DNA from: Hypholoma sublateritium FD-334 SS-4
Taxonomy: Eukaryota; Basidiomycota; Agaricomycetes; Agaricales; Strophariaceae
DNA: 64,000 nt
Direction: 5' to 3'
NCBI GenBank assembly: GCA_000827495.1
Contig: KN817588.1
Coordinates: forward strand, 1-64,000
Numbering within the stretch: position 1 is the stretch's first letter; every line of letters begins with the position of its first letter. This document shows positions 25,189 through 36,378 of the stretch, one piece after another. Position numbers and translations under genes: made by a program. The notes below the pieces were generated by a model. That model made no database searches. It was not told the DNA's origin and saw only the letters and a list, made by a program, of their open reading frames with translations.

Positions 25189-25553
25189 TGGTCATCAATT
25201 TCAATACCAGATATGCATAGATCTATCTGGATCTGAGCTCACAAACGTCTGCACGCAATCCGCGACAATCTGGATAACATATGTGAGATACGTGAATTTG
25301 ACGTTTCGGTTGAGCATGGTTTCTACCTGGAAGTGGAAACATTGACGAGCCGCCTTAAGGAATACCGCGTCAAATAACCAGACTGGCGTAGGCTCAAGTA
25401 TTCACCAAGTAGTCACGAATTGTAGAAATTTTAGACAACGGTGACGGACAGCGGCAGGAGCAATTGCCAATCGTCGCTTGGCTGCGGCAACGGCTGACGT
25501 CATTCAAGCTGGATCACGTTCTCGACACCGTGCATCGTTGGTGCATAGCATAA
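25189..25553 (+). pseudogene. Mutated gene remnant with three transition-type stops and one frameshift
   Basis: One frame from 25189 reads as coherent protein (for example LDNICEIREFDVSVEHG and later LPIVAWLRQRLTSFKLDH) if three stops are read as sense codons: TGA at 25234, TAA at 25375 and TAG at 25423. They lie one transition from CGA, CAA and TGG respectively. Just after the last stop one base appears to be missing near 25426-25430, after which the frame runs to a natural TAA at 25551-25553. The residue pattern resembles a small Agaricomycete protein I half recall but cannot name. It lies head-to-head with, and partly where one would seek, the first exon of the HET gene. Alternative: part of it is antisense shadow of that missing exon. 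Confidence 0.55.
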
Positions 25554-25996
25554 AAATTTCGAACGTGATTCTGCCATTTTGTAAGTAGTAGAACCATAGC
25601 CTGTCTTTGCATCCTCCGAGTTGTTAGCAGAAATAGCCTTGCTTATTCCAAGCTTAAAGCTTAAACCCTAGAGTAGGAGTTGAATTTAAATGTAGATCGT
25701 AGACAAGGTAAGTTTGAGGTAAGTGGTCACTGGATTGGCAGCTCCGCCAGGACTCAGGAACACCGTAGTACGTGCAGTGCAATGGTAAATGTTTGGTATC
25801 CTCTGGCCGCTAGCGCGTCAGAATATGTGGTAGGTTGATTATATTTTACAGCGGTCGGCACCGCCAGAAAGCGAGCATAGATAAATAGCGCCGCGAATAC
25901 ACAATACGATATAGCGTGATATTTTACTTCCAGTCCACGTCCCCAGAGCGTCATATTTTGCTTGGTCCCGTCCAAGTTCCCGGCTCCCAACACACC
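25554..25996. other. 3' flank of the arginyl-tRNA synthetase gene
   Basis: About 440 bp without a supported gene. No distinct polyadenylation motif that I would defend. Confidence 0.45.
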
Positions 25997-28178
25997 TCAC
26001 ATGCGCTCGAGCGGCCGTATGCTGAGCAGGCGCATCGCCGCCGCAAGGACGTCGCGCGCACTCTCGTACAGGAACATCTTCGCGCGCGCCGTCTCCAGGT
26101 CCGCCTCGCCCTTCACGATGACGACGTCCCACGCGCTCGAGATCGCGTGCGCGAGCCGGAACGCGAACGTGACGACGCCGCTCGGCTCGTGCGTGCGCAG
26201 CGCGACGCGCACGACGTCCGGGTACGTCCCGAGCAGGAACGCAATCTCGCGCGCGTGCGCGTACTGCGCGAGGCGCGCGGTGTCGAGGTCCCTCGGCGCG
26301 GGCAGCGGGAGGAGGTGTGGGTTCTTGCGCCCGATCGAGGCGAGCCGCACGTGCGCGTATTGGAGGTATGGGCCGGTGTCGCCCTCGAAGGACTTCATGC
26401 GGTCCCAGTTGAACGTGTAGTTGTTGATCCTGCGAGGTGAGCGTTAATCAGCAGATACAGGAGCGGGGAGGGGCGGGGCGCACCGCTTCGCAGCCATGTC
26501 CTGGATCTTGACGCCGGTGATGCCGATCTCGAGCGCGGTCTCCTCGGGGTCGATGACGGCGTTGTACTTCTCCTCGTTCTTCTGCATCTGCTCGTGCATG
26601 ACGTTGCCCGCCTCCTTGATGATCTCGTTGAGGAAGACGACGGTGCCCTTGCGCGTGCTCATGCCCTGCACGAGCCCGTAGTTCACGTGCACGAGGTTCT
26701 TCGCCCATTCGAAGCCCATCAGTTCGAGTACCTTGAAGAACTGTGAAAGGTGCAGGTCCTGCTGCGAGGAGACGACGTAGACCATCTTGTCGAACTTGTA
26801 CTGCTCGTACCGCTCGATGGCACCGCCGATGTCGCGCGTGAGGTAGATCGACGTCCCATCTGGCAGAAAACGGCGTTAGAATGGATACGGACGGGGATGG
26901 TGAACATGACGCGCACCCCGCTTGCGGACGACGGCCTTGCCGAGCTTCCACTTGTCGAGCTCGACGAGCTTCGCACCCTCCGAGTCGGAGATGAGGCCCA
27001 GGGTCTCGAGCTGCACGAGCGCGTCGTCCATCGCCTTCTTGCCGACCTTGCTCTCGCCCGTGTACACGTCGAAGTGCACGTTCAGGCGCTCGTACTCCTG
27101 CTCGTACTTCTTCACGCTCATCTCACGCCACACGCGCCAGTTCTTGAGCGCGGCCTCGTCGCCGTCCTCCATGCGCTTGAACCACTGCGCGGCCTCCACC
27201 TTGACGCCTGGGTCCGCCTCCGCATCCTTGCTCACTTTGACGTACACGTCGAAGAGGTGCTTAATCGCATCCTTCTCGAGCTCCTCCTGCGAGCCGTACT
27301 TCTCATAGCCCGTGGCTATCATGCCAAACTGCACGCCGTCAGGCTGTCAGCAAGCCGCGGCAACCGCACACGGGGAACGGGGCGACGTACCTGGGTGCCC
27401 CAGTCCCCGAGGTAGTTCATGGAGATCACCTCCCAGCCGCATGCCTTGTACAGGTTCGCGAGGAACGCGCCGATGATCGTGCTTCGTAGGTGGCCGACGT
27501 GGAACGACTTGGCGATGTTCGGCGACGAGTACTCGATGATGACGCGCTTGCCCTTGCCCGACTCGTTAGCGCCGTACTCGGGCACGCCGGACGCCGTCGC
27601 GTGGCTGAGATCGTGCACCTGCGTGAGCACTGCGCGGATCATGTTCGCAGTGTGCACGCGGAAGTGGAGGAAGGACTTGTCGAGCACGACGGCCTCGACC
27701 CACTCGTCGGACGTGAACTGCGGTGGGTCAGCAGGCCGTACGTGATTATTGGAATTGGCGGCGGTGACTCACAGAAGCGATGACCTTCTCGCCAATCTCG
27801 TTAATCTTGCCCGGGAGGCGGAACCGCGGGATCGCGACGGTGAAGTCCTCGCCCTTCTTCCCGTAGTCGACGGCGGCAAACGCCTGCTCGAGCGTCACTG
27901 GGAGAGCGGCGGCGATGCGCTGGGCGATGGCGATGCGGAACGAATCGAGCACGGCCCGCGTAGGATCCGTATCCGGCACTGTGGGCAGTGGGGGCAGCGC
28001 TGTGGTCGACATTCTGCGTGGGATGTGGGGCAGCGCAATGAGCGGGATTGCCGGCTTATAAGAAGTAAATCTACGAGGGTGGGATGCGCAGCAGAAAAGC
28101 CTCTTGGCTGTGGGAGGAAAGGAACGACGGAGCAAGGACAGGGTGGCCAGATTGACTAAACAGGCGGATCGATAACAT
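25997..28178 (-). CDS. Arginyl-tRNA synthetase, with possible mitochondrial and cytosolic forms
   Basis: Class I ligase that charges tRNA-Arg. Exons are 28075-28178, 27773-28013, 27391-27717, 26917-27328, 26484-26859 and 25997-26429. All five introns (54-62 bp, donors GTAGAT, GTGAGT, GTACGT, GTGCGC and GTGCGC) close in phase. From the ATG at 28012 ([10 protein letters not shown]) the enzyme has 595 residues. The HIGH-type motif is [15 protein letters not shown], followed by [12 protein letters not shown]. The second signature is [12 protein letters not shown], and the gene ends with the class-typical RPLERM. A further 5' exon from the ATG at 28178 adds 35 residues, [11 protein letters not shown].. 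and LLRIPPS, with Arg and Ser and only one acid. It looks like a mitochondrial presequence and joins in frame. Translation start choice or splicing could thus serve both compartments from one gene. Coding sequence is strikingly GC-rich. Confidence 0.96.
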
Positions 28179-28690
28179 TTTTTTTCCGTCGAGTCAGTCA
28201 AGCCTCGTCACTGCACGTGATCCATTTCGCCTGTGCCACAGGTGGCTGTGCTTCGGCGCTTAATCTTCGCTTTAGTTTCCATACCTTCAAATAGCCGGAT
28301 ACTGTAACTTTATAGCCAGACTAGTAATCAAGTCTCGTAGGAGTTCTCCTTGGCTTCCGGCGTAGACGCCCGTTTCTCGGCATTTGAACTGTCGAGAAAC
28401 GTCCACCACGAAACCAGTCTTGTAAGTTCTAATCATATACGCACGCGCACGAATCTCGGGCTTCTGTACCTCAATATCAAATCTGAACACGGCATTCAGT
28501 CAAAAATTCACTCTTTTCGCAGAAACACATCGTGCAGGTACAAGTTATAAATTAGTCGCGAAAAAATCCTCGGAGCCAATTCAGAGGCCGTATTCAGCGG
28601 CCATCATTACTTGAGTTCTTAGTCGGGGGAAGAACGAGGTGGGCTTCGGTTTGCGTTGGGATTGGAGTATCAACGGCTGCTCAAGCCACA
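28179..28690. other. Promoter side of ArgRS and 3' flank of the BTB gene
   Basis: 510 bp with no supported gene. A run of eight T on the + strand at 28178-28185 lies directly upstream of the first ArgRS ATG. Confidence 0.5.
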
Positions 28691-30293
28691 TTAATCAGGG
28701 AATTTATGTCTTCGAAAACAGAGGTAAAACATACGCCAGTTTTTGTCCGTGGGCGAGCTTGGCTCTTTATCAGTGATCACCGACTTCGATGGCAGGCATG
28801 CGTTGGCCTCTTTTATGCTTGTTGGCGGGAAATTCTTGATTCCGTCGGAAGGGTGAGCGCGGATGAACTCGCGCGCGGTGCTGAGGTGGATAGCAGCTTC
28901 CATCCCGAGAGTCTGCGCCTCGTCGAGGGTGAGTGGGTGATCGCATTCGGAGAGAAGCGTATAGAGTGGCTCAAGGAACTGTTTATGGACGTGGTATTTC
29001 TGGTACAGTGCAACCTTGGTGACGAGCTGGAGCTCCTGTTTCTTCCCAAGCTCAAGCGCAGCCAGGTTCTTGACCTCGTTGAGACCCCATCTGTCAGCCA
29101 TACTTAGGATAGAGATCCAGTCGTCAACGCTGGCTTTATATTTTGAGTACTCTCTATATCGAGACTGTACGTTTAGTACTGCGGCGCGTACTGCATGAAA
29201 GCCAACTCACGAGTTGTAGAATATCCAGCATAGTTTCTCAAATTCTTCGGGGCTCACACCCTCTAATACGACGGGGTAGCTGTCACTAGACCCCGGCTTG
29301 GCGTCGTCCGGCGAACCAGAGTTCAATATTTTTTCAAAGAAGGGAGACTCTCTAGCGAAGAAATAACTATGTACGCGGAATAGAGTCGTCTCTACCTGCA
29401 CAGTATAGATGTTAAAATGTAGCCACACTACACCGAACAAGAGCGCTTACCAGGATGCAAAAATCTGCGTGAACCATGTAATACTTCTTGTGTCGGTGCG
29501 ATTCGCTTATGCGGCTGGCAGGCTGTTCACCGCCAACGATCATCGTTCTAGAGACGAAGGCGCTTTTGTAGAGCACCATATCAGGGCTTCCTTCGGGACC
29601 GCTTCGCATCCAGATCCAGTCCAATCCAGGTGTTTGTAGAAGGTTTCTTTGTTGCGCGAGGACCATTCGTAGGCTTTCTAAATCCCCGCTGAGCCGAAGC
29701 AGCTGGTAGCGGAAAAATAGCGCCGTGCTGAGGTCCAGATAAATCTCCAAAGACCGGTATTTGTGATTGGTATACGTTTCAATGGAAAATGATGCTTCAA
29801 GTGCATCGAAGAGCACCCATATTGCCTCGTGTAGGTCGTCTTCGTGGCAGAGATTCCAAAACCGCCGGAGCAGTGCTTCCCCTAGCCTCTGGCCACAGAA
29901 TACCACGCCGTTGGGATCGGACAATTTACCTTGGTTAAAGCTTTCCCTCAGACACGGGATCGTCCGCGAGCGTAATGGAGCTTTAAGTTTGTTATCAGAG
30001 TTCGCCACGAGTGATGCAACGTCGTCAAGTCCCAGAGCGCGTAACGGGTGCCCGTCGAGTAGCATTGGTCGCATATGGGAGGGTAGTGGAGGTGGGAGTC
30101 CGAATTTGCTTTCTAGAACCGTGGCAATACGAGAGAGTAGATTACAGCGCTCGATTTTCGTTGTCTCGCATCCAAATAGATAGGTTGAAAGGGAGATAGT
30201 TCCACGTGCTAGTGCTTTGGAGAGACCTTTTTCCCGATTGGCCGACATAAAATGCTCCTTAGGCTCGAAATATGCCACCCCTATGTAACACAT
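28691..30293 (-). CDS. BTB/POZ-domain protein with a long N-terminal extension
   Basis: Exons 29451-30293, 29211-29395 and 28691-29153 give 496 residues. Donors GTAAGC and GTGAGT and acceptors CTGTGCAG and TATAG close the frame. The BTB fold runs from about residue 270: HKKYYMVHADFCIL, then VETTLFRVHSYFFARESPFF, PVVLEGVSPEEFEKLCWIFY and SVDDWISILSMADRWGL, exactly the order seen in mushroom BTB proteins. BTB domains dimerise and recruit cullin-3 ligases or repressors. The first 250 residues contain helix pairs such as LGEALLRRFWNLCHEDDLHEA and LEIYLDLSTALFFRYQLLRLSGD that look like degenerate TPR units of CHAT/TPR proteins. The frame is open through the boundary, so I call a fusion. An alternative is that the BTB gene starts at the ATG at 29543 and the upstream part is a relic. 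Confidence 0.8.
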
Positions 30294-30512
30294 TTCGAAT
30301 AGTTGTCAGCTATAACGTGCGACAATAATTAGTGAGGTGTATAATTACCATTTCGCTCGCAAATATCATTGAATTCACATATGTCATTCAGCAGCTCATT
30401 TGCGTCTCGATTCAACGATTTGCACGAGCTCCAATCTCTATCACTAGAAATGGCGAGATTTGCTCCCGGTTTCTGTTAATATATTCTGATGAGTCTACGG
30501 CAGCAAGGTCGT

Positions 30513-31832
30513 CTAAGGGCCACAGACCTTATCGAGCAAGAAGTCCGTTACGATATCGGACAAACGCTGTGTATCATCCTGCGCGTAGTTGATTCAGAAT
30601 AATATGGGAGGGCCGCCAGTCCACTCACGACAGGAGAAAGCGGACGGTCGTTGTACTCCTCATCCCCACTGGTCCTGTCTGATATATTGCTGTCACCGTC
30701 GGTATCGCGCTGACTGAATGATGTCGGAGGGGATTCGCCGCCGCCCCAAAACATGCCGGAGCCTGAGGATGAAGGAGATGGAGAAAAAGAGGCCGAAGTT
30801 GTTGCTGATGGAGAAACGTCGTCGACGAATGAGCTTATCGCTACGCTCTTAACCGGAAATGTGCGCCTCCATACATCCTCTGAGAGCTTGAACTTCAGCG
30901 TGCGCACGAAGAGGCACTGGTTCCTGAGCGAGCTGATATCATCTCCGTCCACGCCGAGATCATTGTTTTCCTCCTCCGGGCCTACCTTGGCCTGCACAGA
31001 TCCGCCACAGTTCCACTTATACCGCGATCCCGCTGAAGGTGATGCAGCCAGTTCTTTCTTCAGGAAATGCATCTGCGTGGTATCGGTGCTCCTCGGGGAG
31101 TTGTTTTGGAACGTAGCTATCCCCCATGCTGTGGTCTTTCGGCAGCTGAAGACGACGGAAAGTTCTCCGTTTCTGAACTGGCGGCTCCGCGTGTTGTTCA
31201 CATATGCGTACAGAGACGGAGCGTGTAGCGCGAGATACTCGTCCAGCCTGGCCCGGTTTGTGAGCTTCTCGTAGTAGGCACCTTCAGGCATCATCAGCAG
31301 GGCCCCTTCGTTGGCATCAGAAGCGAACTTCGCTATGGTCCTGCCGATTTTAAGAATGCAAACTTCAGCTGACGAGAGCGCAAAGTCGGGCCTCGAATAC
31401 TTACCTCGGTGAGACATCTTCCTCAAGTAGTTTGCTCTGTATTCCAAATGTCGCGAGGTAGCTTCCTGAGCTAAACTCTCGGAACTCTCGGATGTCGGTA
31501 TGGTCGCAGGCAAGTTGAATGGGCGTGAAATTGCTGGCTCGAAGGTCGGAAGAATTTAAAGGATCCGATGCAGGATAGCATATGTTGAACATACAATCAA
31601 AGCTCCGCTCGGGGGTGACTTTTCCAACGCTTCCAATACAGACACCTTTTCTCCGCGCAGCTTGCGATAATCGGATGTTTGGTTGGGGTATATGGAGAGC
31701 CACGCCTAGATTCTCTTTATCAAGTAGTCGATAGAGCTGCACCCTGGACTTGTTCTTCCCCTTAGTTTCGTCGTTGAGGATCTGATCGTCTGGCAAAATG
31801 TTTACATTCTGCGCTGGGGGTAGCGTATCCAT
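30513..31832 (-). CDS. Mushroom protein of unknown function
   Basis: Exons 31405-31832, 30629-31340 and 30513-30578 give 401 residues from the ATG at 31832. Donors GTAAGT and GTGAGT and acceptors GGCAG and CGCAG close both junctions; the last exon (DDTQRLSDIVTDFLLDKVCGP) is missed if the final 50-bp intron is read through. Recognisable parts: ARRKGVCIGSVGKVTPERSFDCMF near residue 60-85, then a globular middle with SLYAYVNNTRSRQFRNGELSV and TTAWGIATFQNNS, and a cysteine/tryptophan strand YKWNCGG. I recall this pattern from a widespread, unnamed Agaricomycete family. The region before the end is Ser/Asp/Gly-rich and probably disordered. No catalytic motif is apparent. Lies 220 bp downstream of the BTB gene on the same strand. 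Confidence 0.7.
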
Positions 31833-32834
31833 TTAATTTTATGATAAACATTACGAATGAGGGGATGGGAACTCACGAGGATCATCTCTGTAACGAGTGC
31901 GTCGACGGTCAGAAGCCTCCTAAGAAGTGGAAAACCGAAGACAGTGAGTGATCACGATACCTTGTTTGACGATGAACAATGCAAAACGTACATCATCGGC
32001 CACGGCTTGTTCCAAGCATGGATGATGCTGGCTCGAGTTTCCTCCATCTGTGATATATGAGCCTTGCACGCTCCAAAAAACGGGTGTTCCGGTGAAGACT
32101 ACATTTGCGCGAGCAAGTATCGATCTGTGCCATTCACGAGTGTTAATCCTACCTTCGGATGTTATTTGAAGCATTGGTGGCCTACCCAGAGCCTATTTCA
32201 CTCCCGTTTCCGTTACTGACGACGATGTTTTCCGAGTGAATAGGAAGGGAAGTGGACGGTCCTGTTTCCTCTGTATTCATCCGTGAATAGAGTCGCGCTG
32301 TTGGAGGTGCAAGGTGAGGTTATCGAGTTTGCAGCGTAGGAAAAGTGCTGTTCTGAACGGCTTGTGCATGTCTGATCACAAGAAGAAGCACACTGCCTCG
32401 AGACAACCTCGAGATATCTCTGATCAAGTGCAAAAATACCGTGACCAATCATAGCATCAAGCACAATAAGTACTTGGGTTTCCCACGTCGTGTTGTGTGT
32501 CTATATTTATACAACGTAGAGGAACAGCCCCGCGCTCAGGCTTGTATGTCAGCAATACCACAGCTGTTTCTTGTGTAGTCTATCATGGGCCATAGCACTA
32601 CATGTACTTTCTTTCTTTTAGGCTGTGTAATTCGTGCGTCCTCCAAGCGTCCTCTCCCTTTTTTCCGTCATTAAATCTTATGTTGGACCAAAAAGGATGT
32701 AGTCATGTGCTCGACGACAGAGACAGGGATGCTACGAATGCCACCTGTATCGAAAACTGCTGACGTGCTGGTACTCAGACTATCAGGTAGGCAGTGTATG
32801 TCCCGGTTGGTTATCTGAAACGGTACAGCAGGCG
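31833..32834. other. Spacer without a clear gene
   Basis: Short frames on both strands (for example 31920-32174 minus) have no motif. An open frame at 32671-32889 minus overlaps the end of the next ORF in another phase and could be its missed last exon. Confidence 0.4.
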
Positions 32835-33308
32835 CTACAGGTAGCACGTAAAATGTAATCGCCAGTGATTTCCCGGAAGCATCCCCCATAGATCTTCACG
32901 TTCGCATTTGAAAACATAGCGTCGCCAACTTTGGGATGGGAAGTTGGGGGACTTCATGTCGACGTCAGTTATATGTGGTTTCACTATAGGTGCCGATAAA
33001 TTTATCGGAGGCACTGTAGAACATGACAGCGGGCGGCCAAATACAGTCGCTACACTGGCTGGGCGGGGTATGCCAAATCGTACAAGGCATTGCAAGGGCA
33101 CGGAGGCAGCGGCCACGTTCGCCACCACGAGGAAATTTGGCTCTTTCATCTCAAATTTGCTGTCGAGTAAAGGGTCAGAACCGCCTGGGTTGTTCAACAG
33201 TGTATCTATACTCACACAAAGGTATGTGTAAATTGGACGCCTGCGTCCGTTGTACCCAAGCTGTGTCGGTGGCGGGGGATATTCCGGGATGTAAATCTTA
33301 TCAGCCAT
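32835..33308 (-). CDS. Small hypothetical protein
   Basis: A 157-residue frame from the ATG at 33308, beginning MADKIYIPEYPPPPTQ and ending WGMLPGNHWRLHFTCYL. It is unbroken for its whole length and has a balanced residue mix, which supports coding. A GTGAGT..CTCGACAG pair at about 33164-33219 looks like an intron, but removing it breaks the frame, so I kept it as exon. The C-terminus reads ambiguously: a phase change near the end would continue for 70 more residues to 32671. No recognised domain. Could be a decayed gene or part of a larger model with its neighbour. Confidence 0.35.
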   Translation of the reverse strand: MADKIYIPEYPPPPTQLGYNGRRRPIYTYLCVSIDTLLNNPGGSDPLLDSKFEMKEPNFLVVANVAAASVPLQCLVRFGIPRPASVATVFGRPLSCSTVPPINLSAPIVKPHITDVDMKSPNFPSQSWRRYVFKCEREDLWGMLPGNHWRLHFTCYL

Positions 33309-33797
33309 CTGTAATCTAATCTAGGCGCGTTAAGCACCACCGTGCAAGTGAGGGATCATCTTGACGTATAGGTACTTTCTCCATCCACGGGCGATGTCGG
33401 TTTCGGGGGGCTGTCATATACCAATGGTGCAAGTCGTGGCGGGCCTGATGAGAACAGTGCGGCTCACAGGAGGTCGATGATTTCGCGGCTAGATGTACGT
33501 CAACGAGAAAACATGTATGTCAGACATCATCGTCAGTGTGAACAGAGACGTCTCGAGCTTTGGCATCCAAGGTCTAGTCTGATACCTATGGGTCATAGTC
33601 CTGAAATTGGCGAAAAATATGTACACAGATTGAGAAAGGGGCTGTAAGATGCTCCCTATGAAAGCTACACGCGTCGACGTTATCTGGTGCGGTAGATGTC
33701 AGTTGATTGTTGAGCGAGTCAAAACGTACACATACATTTATCAAGATTCGAGTGACATCTCTCGCCTTCACAGTGCGCAGGTTCGGCAGACAAATGG
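33309..33797. other. Spacer upstream of the hypothetical ORF and downstream of the membrane protein
   Basis: About 490 bp; nothing recognised. Confidence 0.45.
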
Positions 33798-36378
33798 CTA
33801 CTCCCCAAAATAGAAGAAATCATCCGCGTCAAACACCTCGTCGAACAGAGCCAGCGTGGACCAGTGCAGCCGATTTGTGACTGAAAATTGCAACGCCAAC
33901 TGCGCAAGCAACGGAGGCAAGATGATTCTCACGATCCCCCAGCAGATAAGCGGGAACAGAAACACGAGCATGATCAGTGCAGGAAGCTGGACCAGGAAAT
34001 ACGCCTTGTTTGTGAAACGAAAAACGGAGACGATGAGCCCCGCAACTAGAGCGACGAAGACGAGCGATAAGGAAATGTGGAGAGCGATGACGATGCTGTC
34101 AAGAAACACGACTTTCCAGTTCGATATCTGGTGGCGAAGAACTGGGAGAGACACGTCGGCACCAGGACGACGAGAATTATATGAGGAGACGCACTTCGTT
34201 GTCCGTTGGGCACTGCCGAATTCACGACTAGCGTGGTAACGCCGCGTTCCGGGAGCCCTTCCCGCAGGGAATGGAAGGGCCACCAATCAAACATGTAGCC
34301 TTCCATCCAACCTCCCGCGAATAGGAACCAACTGGTAGCCAGCCAGAGAATGGCCATCGTGATCGTTAGAAGACGCATGGCTTTCGGCATGAGCTTGTCC
34401 TCGCTATCAAATATCATGATATACAATGCGTACCCGAAGATCGCGTTGTATATCACAAAGAAGGATAGCTCGCCAATTAACCTTATCTTGGGGAGATGGA
34501 AAGTGAATGAAAGGCGCTTCCATCGAGTTTCTGATAAAGCTGTCAATTTGGCGATACATGTCGTATCCCAAAGCGGACGCACTGCTCACCAATATGCGTC
34601 TTTGATTGGAAGGAGAGTAGCCGAAAAATGGGGCGCACGACCCCGCGAACAAGTCTGCGAATGAGCGTCCACCACTGGTAGATCGCGAGACCGATAACAC
34701 CAAAAGAGAGCAGGAGAAGCGGTGGGTAAAAGAGTATTGGAGATATCGGTGGCCTGTACTCTTCCTTGCGGAACACGGGTGCAATCTGGACCGAAAGTAT
34801 TATGATTGTACATAAAGCAGCAATCATAAGAGGGAAACCATTCGGACCTATGTGATCTCAGGAAAAAAAACAGGGTAAGATACAGCAGCCCACGTACGGA
34901 GAGTAACAAACTGGCCCCTATCCTCTACGAATAATGCCCGCAGCATACCAGCCGAGTTCGCCTCGTATAATCCAAGAAAATAGAGGCTATCATGAGTGTT
35001 GCCACTGTAAGTATAGCGTGGATAATGATAACTATGTAGATGACTCACACCGAAGTAACGATGACCCCGTAGGACCAATCCACCCAGTTTGTACCCCCAG
35101 TGTAGCCCGAGTAAGCAAGATTTGCCTTGGTCACCCCGAATGTCAGCGTCGCTCCTGTGACAAGCAGACGATACATGGTGACCACGTTTCCGGAATGCTC
35201 CATGTCACGCTCGGAAGACGTATAGGATGGGCGTTCGACTGCAAACAAGGTCTCGAGAGCCGCCCATAACCCATCCATGCAGTCGACTTTGAAGATCCAC
35301 GAGACGTAACCTGGGAGGTGTTGATGAGATTCCGACTCGTATTCCCCAGCGAAGGTGAGCCTACGTGACATGCTCAGAATTGAGCGAACTGCCGTTTCAT
35401 AGAGAGCCATTGCACTCACACTAGGAAGACAACGATGCCCGAGACCCACTCCAGCGTGATGGGCAGCGTCTGTGCACCTTGGGCCGTCACCACTGCCTTG
35501 GCTGTGTTGAGTATTGCAGGAATAAGCAAGTTGAATAATCGATATGGTGTAATGCGCGGGAACCAGAAATGATCTTCAACCCACGGCGACAGGACGGACT
35601 CTCCGAGTTTTCCAGCGGTATCGATAGTGATGGGCTGGGGGGGATACTCCGGCTTGGAAAAAGGAAGATCTTCAGGCCCGGGGGTAACGGAAGTGGAAGA
35701 TTCGAGCAGAGCCGCAGTGGGGGGATCAGATGCATTGACCGAGGGACGGATCCTACTAGGGCCCGCGATACCTTGGGCTTGTGAGGAGCATTGAACATCG
35801 GTGGGCATCATAATGCCCATGGTTGTGAGATTGGGGCGTTCAGATGGGTCAACACCTTTCCCTTTGAGATTGGGGACCGAGGGTGGAACGACATCTTCAG
35901 GGGGAGACGGACTGGATGGCTCTACCGCGTCGCTGGACGTCGACAGAATCTCCTCTGCCGTTGGGGAAATTTCGGCGGTGATACTGGAAATTGGTGTTGC
36001 ATTCGCACTGCTGCCAGCTGAGCCATGTCCGCCATTGTGCGGGTGATCGCCGCCCTTCTTAGTAGGAAAACTTGGTCCACGGAGCACGAAATCGTCGGTG
36101 TTGCAGAGAGCTTCAGTTTCTTTTGAAGATATACGCGTCACAGATTGGTTCGTTCCTGGGGAAACAGCCGGAGAACCCTCTACAACAACATGGAGTGGCC
36201 TTGGGGGAGCGTGTTGCGGCAGAATAGTTTCTAGACGAACCGTAACTGTCGCAGCATCAATGTTTCCATGCGGACGGTGGTTATCTGGCATCGGAGAGAC
36301 ATAGAGTGTCGATGGGGCGGAACGCTGTATAGTGCGTGAGGATGGTGAGAGTCGAGACTGGTTAAGTTTGTTGATCAT
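33798..36378 (-). CDS. Multi-pass membrane protein with a long disordered N-terminus
   Basis: Six exons (35420-36378, 35049-35360, 34898-35004, 34590-34847, 34195-34539, 33798-34141) give 774 residues. Donors GTGAGT, GTGAGT, GTACGT, GTGAGC and GTGCGT and introns of 44-59 bp all close in phase, which strongly supports the model. Residues 1-260 are Pro/Ser/Thr-rich and probably cytosolic and flexible. Then come about eight hydrophobic helices, for example PLMIAALCTIIILSVQI, ILFYPPLLLLSFGVIGLAIY, LSFFVIYNAIFGYALYIMIF, ITMAILWLATSWFLFAGGW, IALHISLSLVFVALVAGLIV and LVQLPALIMLVFLFPLICW. No transporter signature, pore loop or catalytic motif was seen. I would class it as an orphan fungal integral membrane protein. 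The first clear helix follows VSGIVVFL near residue 315. Confidence 0.85.

Noticed and set aside
26750..27415. A 221-codon plus-strand frame opposite ArgRS
   Set aside because: Antisense shadow of a strongly biased coding sequence; ArgRS motifs fix the minus strand.
28013..28201. Unspliced in-frame N-terminal extension of ArgRS with an Arg-rich, targeting-like sequence
   Set aside because: It has no ATG; the spliced exon from the ATG at 28178 explains the region with proper splice sites and a better start.
33164..33219. Intron inside the small hypothetical ORF
   Set aside because: The ends look good but removal breaks the frame, while the unspliced frame stays open.
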